Below, one piece after another: positions 43,228 through 49,592 of a DNA stretch of 49,592 nt. The translations under genes were made by a program, and so were the position numbers. The notes under the pieces are model-generated. The model saw only the letters and a list, made by a program, of their open reading frames with translations. It was not told the origin of the DNA and did not search any database. Position 1 is the first letter of the stretch; each line of letters starts with the position of its first letter. Source of the DNA: Phormidium willei BDU 130791. Lineage in GTDB: Bacteria > Cyanobacteriota > Cyanobacteriia > Cyanobacteriales > Geitlerinemataceae. The stretch lies in NCBI GenBank assembly GCA_001637315.1, contig LSZA01000021.1:1-49592 (forward strand). The letters are read 5' to 3'.

Positions 43228-45445
43228 GGGGGGGGTCGTTCACTTGGGAAAATTCTGCGGCGTTGAGATCCTCAAGGGTGACCCAGCCTCCGACGGGAAA
43301 GGGTAATAGGGTACAAGGGGTCAGTCGCACCCATTGGGGGGAGTCGGCATCAGCACGACGGATAGTTTCGATGATAAAGACCTGATTTTCGCTGGGGAAG
43401 CTACGGGGTGGGGCTGTGGTGACGGGGTTACTGTAGAGATCGATGGGATTCTTCAGACGCAAGATGTCACCAACACCGATGGGAGTCGGGTCTTGCAGTT
43501 GGGCTGCGAGGCCTTCGTCTTCGGGGAGGTTTTGGGATCGATCTTGGGATAAGGGTTGCGGTGCCGGTGGCTCGGGCTGGTCTCGACGGTTACGCTGGTT
43601 AAGGGCATAGGCTAGACCGGCCAGCAGGCCCGCCAGGACAATCATCATCAGGGCGATCGCTAACCGGTAGGAGCGACGGGTTGGGGCGACCCGTAGTTCG
43701 GTGGTGTCGAGGTCGGTTGAGGTCGGGTCTGAAGGATCGGATTCGTCGTCATCCCCGAGAAAACCAATGGTTTCATCGCGGTCTGGAGGCAGGGAACGAG
43801 GCAGCTTTTGCAGACAATTGAGTAAGTCTTGGGAGGAAGGAAGGGTTGGGGACTTTTTTTCGACGCTTAGATGCAGTAAGGAGATGGTGACGTTGTCGTG
43901 ACCGTTTTGATTGTTGGCGATGTCAACGAGTTTACTGACGGCTTGGTGCAGGTTGACGCCGTTGTTCAGGAGGGGTTGAATTTCCCGTTGCCAAATCCGC
44001 TCGACGCGATCATAGTCACTGAGTCCGTCGGAACACAGGAGACAGATGCAGTCTTCGTCGATGACAAAGTGGGTGGTGGTGGGGTGGAGGTTGTTGGAGG
44101 ACCCCATGCCGAGGGCTTGGATGAGGGAACCGGCGGCGGGTCGTTGTAGGGCTTCTTGATAGAAGGCGTAGCCGAGGCGGACTTCGCGACTGGCGACGTC
44201 ATCGTCGATGGTGATGGGATAGCAGTTATGACGGGTGATGAGGTAGGCGCGACTGTCGCCGATGTGGGAGATGTAGAGGTCTTGTTTTTGAGAGAGGGCC
44301 ATGACCAGGGTGGTTCCCATGCGTTGTCGGCCGTGGCGTTGTTCTTGGTTGTTGCGATCGCTGATGGCATCGTTGGCTTTGAAGATGGCTTCTTGAATGC
44401 CGTTGAGGAGGCGATCGCGGTCGGGCCGGCGATGGCGATCGCGAAAGGGGCGCAGGTGTTGTTCGACGATGTGAATGGCGAGGTTGGAGGCGATGTCTCC
44501 CCCTTCATGGCCGCCCACGCCGTCACAGACGAGGGTTAAGGGGTATTGTTCGGCCACTCCCCGTTGGCCGCTGACGGGATAGCAGGCGTCTTCGTTACGG
44601 GCGCGACTGGGACCGCGATCGGTGCGGGCGGCGACTCGATTGTGGTAGTGGTAGCGATCGCCGACTTGTTGGATGGCTCGTTCGAGGGCGGTGATGAGTT
44701 GGGTCTCGTGTTGGATGGTTCCTTGGATGAGGCGATCGCACACTTGTTCGAGGAATGCTTGGACTGGGGGGGCGGTGCGCTCAATCAGACCACTCCAAAA
44801 GCGACCGAGACGTTTGAGGGTTTGGGGATAAACGTCGGCGGCAAGGTAGGAGAGGCGAACCATACCTCCTTCAACTCGTAGGCGATCGTAGTCGAGCAGA
44901 CTGGAGGCGACGTTTTCTTGGCAGCAGGGTTGCCAGAGGCGAGCGATTTGCCAGAGCCAGTTAAGTTGACGCAGGGGGGAGGCGTCGGGCCATTTTTCTT
45001 TGAGGCTCGGTTGCAGGAGCCACACTCCTGATGGGCCACAACGGATGGGGGCTTCGTCGAGGAGCCAAATGGAACGCCCTTTGAGTTGGGAGGGGGCGCC
45101 GGCCCGTCCGTAGAGTTGGGGAACGTGCCAGCGGTAGGGAAATAGGCGCAAATAGGCTTCGAGTTGGGGTGGGACGACTTCGGGGAGGTCGGGAAAGTTA
45201 CCGGGGCGGGTATCGAGGACGACGCGATCGCCTTTGTGCCAATAGCGATCGCCCCACACTTCGCCTAAGTCTAGGTCATCCCAATCTCGGCTGAGTTGGC
45301 TATCGTCGGGATCGCGCAGTACCGTCGCCCAAAGGTATCGTTTGGGAAGCGGGGTTCGACAAACTTGGCAAAACTCATGGCGTTCGTCATTGACAGCCTG
45401 ACAGGTGGGATTGGGGCAGTACAACTTTGCCAAGTTTTCTTCCAT
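43202..45445 (-). CDS. Zinc-ribbon, PP2C-type protein phosphatase with membrane anchor
   Basis: 747 residues. Zinc ribbon with C10, C15, C26 and C29 (YCPNPTCQ ... FCQVCRTPLPKRY). Residues about 40-265 form a region I do not recognise, perhaps a degenerate kinase-like or binding domain (WLLQPSLKEKWPDASPLRQLN). PP2C domain from about 268 to 525: RTDRGPSRARNEDACY, LVCDGVGGHEGGDIAS, DLYISHIGDSRAYL, LLCSDGLSDY and NQNGHDNVTISLL supply the metal-binding Asp residues. Then a membrane segment at about 612-632 (LAIALMMIVLAGLLAGLAYAL) and a C-terminal SH3-like region. It dephosphorylates Ser/Thr proteins, probably as antagonist of Hanks-type kinases. Convergent overlap with coaX. Confidence 0.9.
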   Translation of the reverse strand: MEENLAKLYCPNPTCQAVNDERHEFCQVCRTPLPKRYLWATVLRDPDDSQLSRDWDDLDLGEVWGDRYWHKGDRVVLDTRPGNFPDLPEVVPPQLEAYLRLFPYRWHVPQLYGRAGAPSQLKGRSIWLLDEAPIRCGPSGVWLLQPSLKEKWPDASPLRQLNWLWQIARLWQPCCQENVASSLLDYDRLRVEGGMVRLSYLAADVYPQTLKRLGRFWSGLIERTAPPVQAFLEQVCDRLIQGTIQHETQLITALERAIQQVGDRYHYHNRVAARTDRGPSRARNEDACYPVSGQRGVAEQYPLTLVCDGVGGHEGGDIASNLAIHIVEQHLRPFRDRHRRPDRDRLLNGIQEAIFKANDAISDRNNQEQRHGRQRMGTTLVMALSQKQDLYISHIGDSRAYLITRHNCYPITIDDDVASREVRLGYAFYQEALQRPAAGSLIQALGMGSSNNLHPTTTHFVIDEDCICLLCSDGLSDYDRVERIWQREIQPLLNNGVNLHQAVSKLVDIANNQNGHDNVTISLLHLSVEKKSPTLPSSQDLLNCLQKLPRSLPPDRDETIGFLGDDDESDPSDPTSTDLDTTELRVAPTRRSYRLAIALMMIVLAGLLAGLAYALNQRNRRDQPEPPAPQPLSQDRSQNLPEDEGLAAQLQDPTPIGVGDILRLKNPIDLYSNPVTTAPPRSFPSENQVFIIETIRRADADSPQWVRLTPCTLLPFPVGGWVTLEDLNAAEFSQVNDPPPNCDRPNE

Positions 45446-45954
45446 GAGGCTTGTTCAGGGCAAATAGTTCGGCGGCGGCGTCCATCACCGCTTCATCATT
45501 GTAGCTCTCTCCTGGCAATGGGTTAGTTCCCAAAACTGGATTTTCAGGGCTACTCTTATTCTACCGCCGTTGGGGGTCTCACCCATCGGGGCGTTCCTCG
45601 GGGCTTCGGAGGGTCAGGGGATGACCGGATTTTGGTCTTGATTTTGGTCTTGATACAGTTTAGGCGGCTTCCGGATTTTTGTCACAATTTGTAACGAAAG
45701 ACGTGGAACAACTCCCCTAGGTGAGCCGTCGAAATTGAGGCCGGGTTAAGGGTTGAGTTGGCTCGGTCTGGACGTTCTGAGATTCCTTGAGTGTTGAACC
45801 ATCGATTCAAGGGATTGAGCGGTTGGGGCGATCGCTCGGGGAAGGGACGGGCTAGGATGGGATAGGTTGCCCGGTCTTGATTGCTGATGCGATCGCTCCT
45901 TGACTTGATTCAAGACTCCGTTGTCGATTCACTCCTTGCGGGTTAAGAACTGTT
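45446..45954. other. Divergent intergenic region, no gene seen
   Basis: 509 bases between the PP2C and RTX genes. Contains a 12-bp tandem repeat (45629-45652), a HIP1-like site near 45830 and CTTGA-N5-TTCAAG near 45900-45915 close to the RTX start. No ORF with recognisable sequence. Confidence 0.5.
45629..45652. repeat. 12-bp tandem repeat
   Basis: ATTTTGGTCTTG twice in a row, 45629-45640 and 45641-45652. Confidence 0.85.
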
Positions 45955-48933
45955 ATGCGTTATTCTTCTTCGTCTGTTTCTCCCTCTCGCCTCGTGGTTC
46001 TCGATGCTGGGGTTGACTCGGTTCAATCTCTAACGGCTGGGGTGGTGTCTGGGGTGGAGGTGCTGGTTTTACGGGGTGATGATGATGGTTTGAGACGAGT
46101 CTCGGAGGCGATCGCGGCCCGGCCAGAACTCACAGAATTGCATATCATCGCTCATGGTTGTCCCGGTTCTTTAAGGCTGGGAAACGGTTCTCTGAATTTA
46201 CAAACTCTACGAGATCAGCCTGACCTGTTGCGAGGTTGGGGCGAGGGGAAGGCAGACTGGGCGATCGCTCTCTACGGCTGTCAGGTGGCGGCTGGGGATG
46301 CGGGGGCGGAGTTGGTTGAGCGATTACATCAGTTGACAGGGGCGACGATTTCTGCATCGACTCGGGTGGTTGGTCATGCTGATTTAGGTGGAACTTGGGA
46401 TTTGGATGTCGCGCAAGGCCTCGGTCCGGTTCCTAGGGTTGTCATCGATGAGTCGGTGCGGCGATCGGTTGTGGAAGTGTTTTTCGACTTTGAAATTGAT
46501 GCCAATAGTACCCTAAATGACAACTTAGGAGTATCCTCTGGCTTTGTAACACCGCTACCCGACGAGAGTGACCTCGGTGCAAGCCTTGTTATCAACACAA
46601 GTGATGGCAGTTTTACGTACAACCCCCGAAATGTCACCGGTGCTGATCCTGACATATTTCGAAAACTGCCTGAATTTGATGCAAGTGATAGTTCTACCTT
46701 CGAATTAGATACGTTTGACTACAGTTGGTTTGATGGCGTGACAGTCAACACCCCAACTGTCACAGTCCGAGTTAATGGTGTGAATGACCGGCCCGTTGCC
46801 TCAAGTTTTTCCGTAGGCGTCGGTGATCCACCTCTCCTCAAAACTGACACATTTCAAGTTACCGCCACATCAGATAGTAAGTCGTTACGGCAGAACGCAA
46901 CCGACATTGATAACGACGATAACACCCTAACATTTAGCGGTGCGGACACCAGTTCTCGGGGGGCAAGCGTTACCATTAATGCCGATGGAACCTATACCTA
47001 TAACCCCACCGGTGTTGCAGAAATTCAACAAATTCCTGACGGTCAAACCATTACCGACACCTTTCAATACACCGTTACGGATCCTGGTGGACTGACGGAT
47101 TCGGGAACCGTTACCGTGCAAATTCGCGGTTTAAACACACCGGTTGTCGCCAACGATAACGAAGCTAGCGTACGGCGAGGAGAATCTGTCAGCATCCCTG
47201 TGTTGGCGAATGATACCAACATCGAAGGTGGGCCAATTACCATTCTTGACTTTGATGCGAGTACCGATAATGGAGGCAGCATTAGTCGGAATGGAGAATC
47301 CCTGACCTATCGTGCGCCCAGTGATTTCATTGGGCAAGATACCTTTAACTATGTTGCAGCTAATCTAGGAGGAAGTGACAGCGCTACCGTCACAATTACA
47401 GTCAATACACCGCCGAGCGCTTCTAACGAAACCGTCTTTAGTCAATCTGCGGCACAACCGATTCGTATTGCGGTCCTCGAAAATGATAGTGACCCCGACG
47501 AACCGTTTGGGGATACCATTAGCGTTAAAAGTACCGATGACACACCCCGACGGGGTGGCCGCCTCAGTATCCTCAGTACGGGGGAAATTCTCTACACCGC
47601 TCCCGACGGGTATAACGGCCCCAACCGCTTCCAATACACCATCGAAGACAGTCTCGGGGCTACCGCTAGCGCGACTGTTATTATCAACCCACCCCAAGCC
47701 CAAGATGACGCCTCCCGCACTCGCCCGGATCAAGTTTTGCGGATTCCGGTTCTTGATAATGATGAGGTTTTTAGTAATGTTTCCATTGTTGCCTTTGACA
47801 CCGAAGGCCTCAATGAGGGGTCAATTACTCGCGATGGCGATCAACTGGTCTATGTGGCCGAACCCGGATTTGAAGGCTTTGACTATTTCGATTACACCAT
47901 TGAGGATATTGATGGCAACCGATCGACAGCAACGGTCGAAGTTTTAGTATCTCCGGATGTGCGTACTCCCGAAGAAGAAAACCCAACACCGCCGGAAAAT
48001 CCGCTTGGGAACTTGGGAAGTACCCTGCGTATTCCCCCTGTCCCCGATCGCAACCCCAATCCCACCGTCGATCGCCAAGAAGTTCCCGCCGATAGTGAAG
48101 ACTTTGTTCTGATCGGTAATGCCAATGCCAATACTCTCATTGCCCGAGATGGTGTCAATAATGCCCTAGCGGGTTTGGAGGGCAATGACAACATTTTTGG
48201 GGGAACGGGTAATGATACTCTCTTTGGCAACCAAGGGAATGACTTTATCAGTCCCACTGGTGGCACTAATGTTATTTTTGGTGGTGCGGGTGAGGATTAT
48301 ATTGAATCAGGTCCCGGTAGCGACACCATTTATGGCGATCGTGGCAATGACCTGATTAAAGGCAGTTCCGCTGATAATTTGATCTTCGGTGAGTCAGGGG
48401 TTAACCGCATTGACGGCGGTTCTGGGAATGACACCGTGGTTGGTGGTATTGATGCCGATATCATTACCGGTAATTTTGGCAATGATGTGTTGGTTGGAGG
48501 GAGTGGAAATGACCTCATCCAAGGGGGTGATGGCAATGACCTCGTCTTTGGAAATCAGGGGGATGATCTCCTCGATGGGAGTCGTGGCGATGACACCGTC
48601 TATGGCGGACAGGGCAATGACACCATCTATGGCAGTGCCGGTAACAACCGCCTCAAGGGAGATTTAGGGAATGATGTCCTCTTTAGTGGTAGTGGTGCCG
48701 ACTCTTTTGTCTTAGAGGTTCCCGATGATGGTTCCGTGGATCTGATTCTGAACTTCAGTTCCCAACAGGGCGATAAGCTTGTGGTTCAAGGTGGCTTTAC
48801 GGCTTCGGATATTATTGTTCAACCCAGTGGAGGTAATAGTCTCATTCGCATCGCCAACACGGATATCACTTTAGCTGTCTTGCAAAGCACACCTTTTGAT
48901 GCGATCGGCCCTGAAGATTTCGTCTTTGAGTAA
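45955..48933 (+). CDS. DUF4347-Ig-like-RTX secreted surface protein
   Basis: 992 residues. DUF4347 domain at about 12-175 with LHIIAHGCPGSLRLG (His67) and AIALYGCQVAAGDAG (Cys109). Four or five tandem bacterial Ig/cadherin-like domains of about 100 residues follow (VANDNEASVRRGESVSIPVLANDT, IGQDTFNYVA, NRFQYTIEDSLGATASATV). From about 715 to 925 there are many RTX calcium-binding nonapeptides (GGTGNDTLFGNQGND, GGSGNDLIQGGDGNDLVFG). The C-terminal 70 residues resemble a type I secretion signal (VVQGGFTASDI, ending FVFE). Likely secreted and attached to the cell surface or matrix. No transporter gene is in the window. The dyad reading is in findings. Confidence 0.92.
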   Translation: MRYSSSSVSPSRLVVLDAGVDSVQSLTAGVVSGVEVLVLRGDDDGLRRVSEAIAARPELTELHIIAHGCPGSLRLGNGSLNLQTLRDQPDLLRGWGEGKADWAIALYGCQVAAGDAGAELVERLHQLTGATISASTRVVGHADLGGTWDLDVAQGLGPVPRVVIDESVRRSVVEVFFDFEIDANSTLNDNLGVSSGFVTPLPDESDLGASLVINTSDGSFTYNPRNVTGADPDIFRKLPEFDASDSSTFELDTFDYSWFDGVTVNTPTVTVRVNGVNDRPVASSFSVGVGDPPLLKTDTFQVTATSDSKSLRQNATDIDNDDNTLTFSGADTSSRGASVTINADGTYTYNPTGVAEIQQIPDGQTITDTFQYTVTDPGGLTDSGTVTVQIRGLNTPVVANDNEASVRRGESVSIPVLANDTNIEGGPITILDFDASTDNGGSISRNGESLTYRAPSDFIGQDTFNYVAANLGGSDSATVTITVNTPPSASNETVFSQSAAQPIRIAVLENDSDPDEPFGDTISVKSTDDTPRRGGRLSILSTGEILYTAPDGYNGPNRFQYTIEDSLGATASATVIINPPQAQDDASRTRPDQVLRIPVLDNDEVFSNVSIVAFDTEGLNEGSITRDGDQLVYVAEPGFEGFDYFDYTIEDIDGNRSTATVEVLVSPDVRTPEEENPTPPENPLGNLGSTLRIPPVPDRNPNPTVDRQEVPADSEDFVLIGNANANTLIARDGVNNALAGLEGNDNIFGGTGNDTLFGNQGNDFISPTGGTNVIFGGAGEDYIESGPGSDTIYGDRGNDLIKGSSADNLIFGESGVNRIDGGSGNDTVVGGIDADIITGNFGNDVLVGGSGNDLIQGGDGNDLVFGNQGDDLLDGSRGDDTVYGGQGNDTIYGSAGNNRLKGDLGNDVLFSGSGADSFVLEVPDDGSVDLILNFSSQQGDKLVVQGGFTASDIIVQPSGGNSLIRIANTDITLAVLQSTPFDAIGPEDFVFE

Positions 48934-48966
48934 TCAGACCTGAGATTAGGAGTCTGTTCGTCTCCT

Positions 48967-48990
48967 CGGGGCGACACCGGTTTCGCCCCG
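48967..48990 (+). terminator. Stem-loop after the RTX gene
   Basis: Eight-base perfect stem CGGGGCGA / TCGCCCCG with an eight-base loop, 34 bases beyond the stop. Only weak T content follows, so termination strength is uncertain. Confidence 0.65.
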
Positions 48991-49112
48991 ACAATATCGA
49001 AAAATGGTATGAGATTAACATTGAGGCGATTAAGGATTTCCCCTGAAACAACTATCCGCTCTCACTCGTGAGTACGAAAAACGCACAAAAAAGTAAGAGC
49101 GGTCTAGCGGAT

Positions 49113-49328
49113 CTTCAAATTGGAACCTGACTGCCGGAAGGAACTCTAAGTTCGTTTGTCTTCCAAAGCACAATACAGCGCCCAAAGGGCAAGCGATTGC
49201 TTAGAGAACAGCCCCGGCACACAGCCGGCAAAGTCCAATTTGGAGACCCTTGCAACTACTACTATCTTGCATGGACATCACCTCCAAATCGCGAAACAAC
49301 TTGAGAACACAAGGTTCTCACTGTTGTT
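49113..49328 (-). ncRNA. Candidate structured RNA with nested stems
   Basis: Nested pairings on one strand: 12-base stem 49113-49124 / 49234-49245 (one G-U), seven-base stem CTCTAAG / CTTAGAG (49144-49150 / 49200-49206), GCCC/GGGC hairpin (49180-49190) and CCGGC/GCCGG (49214-49228). A separate hairpin, AACAAC-GAGAAC / GTTCTC-GTTGTT (49295-49328), sits just 5' of the ribosome-binding site of a 23-codon ORF. Reading on the minus strand gives leader hairpin, RBS, ORF, then the long structure. Not identified as 6S, RNase P, SRP or tmRNA; I cannot exclude a known family. Confidence 0.5.
49201..49272 (-). CDS. Small ORF of 23 codons with a strong ribosome-binding site
   Basis: ATG at 49270-49272 preceded by GGAGGTGAT (49277-49285), giving GGAGGTGATGTCCATG, near-perfect complement to the 16S anti-Shine-Dalgarno. 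The peptide is short, has three cysteines (SSSCKGLQ, GLCRLCAG) and a hydrophobic end. It is followed by structured RNA and then by nothing coding on that strand, so it is not a leader for an adjacent gene in the window. Could be a small peptide, a leader, or chance; upstream TTATCCT near 49333-49339 is a weak -10 candidate. Confidence 0.4.
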   Translation of the reverse strand: MQDSSSCKGLQIGLCRLCAGAVL

Positions 49329-49493
49329 AGGATAACACAGGTTTTTCAAGATAGGGGACAATTGCAAATTGATCTTTGAAATAATTGATGATGAACACGG
49401 ATCGCAGATGGCTTGAGGGATTGTGTTGAGTCATCTTGTTAAGTGATCTTATTGAGTCATGGAGTTCTCTGGAGTGGCTGAGATCCGAGATGC

Positions 49494-49525
49494 AAAAAAC
49501 CCCCCGCAAGTCTCCTTGTGGGGGG
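49494..49525 (-). terminator. Minus-strand intrinsic terminator of a gene beyond the window
   Basis: Ten-base stem CCCCCACAAG / CTTGCGGGGG with loop GAGA, followed on the minus strand by six T. A second hairpin, GGGTCAA / TTGACCC (49529-49547), precedes it. A minus-strand transcript that enters from the right edge must end here. The gene it serves is outside the window. Confidence 0.85.
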
Positions 49526-49592
49526 AAAGGGTCAAATCCATTGACCCTGGGAAATGATGGCATAACCAAACTTAAGGTACCAAACTTAGAGC

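Noticed and set aside
49127..49160. Glutamine-riboswitch-like GGAAGGAAC motif
   Set aside because: The other conserved pieces of the glutamine riboswitch (GGACGGAAGUAGG and the closing CGUUC stem) are missing, and no glutamine-related gene follows.
49327..49569. 80-codon minus-strand ORF at the right end
   Set aside because: Runs through a strong intrinsic terminator and a second hairpin; sequence unlike any protein I know.

Overview
The window is chromosomal DNA of a cyanobacterium, most likely a non-heterocystous filamentous one. Evidence: the HIP1 palindrome GCGATCGC recurs throughout, and several gene families are cyanobacterial hallmarks (SipA, Tab2/Atab2-like, DUF6439-like, PatA-type regulator, DXCF-type cyanobacteriochrome GAFs, DUF4347/RTX protein). 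I see no phage, IS element, CRISPR array, rRNA or tRNA. Genes are densely packed in short mixed-strand runs.

Layout. 1-1.4 kb: 3' part of an M3 peptidase (pepF-like) and a small conserved-looking gene. 1.5-7.4 kb (minus): the translation/transcription operon rimP-nusA-ylxR-infB, preceded by a structured leader with an intrinsic terminator just before rimP. 7.4-13.4 kb: pentapeptide-repeat protein, YdcF-like membrane protein, an unrecognised large membrane protein, a coupled YtxH/DUF948 pair and a GT2 glycosyltransferase. 13.7-18 kb: geranylgeranyl-reductase-family flavoprotein, an RsbW-like ATPase, two small proteins and asnS. 18-28.1 kb: a chemotaxis-type locus for phototaxis/type IV pilus control (PatA-type regulator, CheW, MCP, CheY, MCP, hybrid CheA).

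28.3-38.5 kb: sipA with an HLR1-like direct repeat upstream, rnc, a GAF/HD-GYP protein, pterin-carbinolamine dehydratase, a Uma2 nuclease-like protein, an alpha/beta hydrolase without its nucleophile Ser, a YqgF-like protein, TPR protein, Tab2-like protein, PmbA, an SPFH protein and an unknown. 38.5-45.4 kb: TPR lipid-envelope-type secreted protein, a soluble histidine kinase with two GAF domains that each carry a DXCF motif and a canonical Cys-His (candidate blue/violet photoreceptor), coaX, and a zinc-ribbon/PP2C phosphatase. 45.9-48.9 kb: a 992-residue DUF4347/Ig-like/RTX secreted protein. 48.9-49.6 kb: no large gene, but a strongly structured minus-strand segment with a 23-codon ORF behind an excellent ribosome-binding site, plus a minus-strand terminator of a gene outside the window.

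Functional themes are light and surface signalling (cyanobacteriochrome kinase, SipA, chemotaxis cluster, HD-GYP, PP2C, RsbW-like) beside housekeeping genes. The best candidates for something new are the tandem DXCF kinase, the structured RNA/sORF at the right end, the DUF4347 His/Cys pair, and the attenuator-like terminator before rimP.
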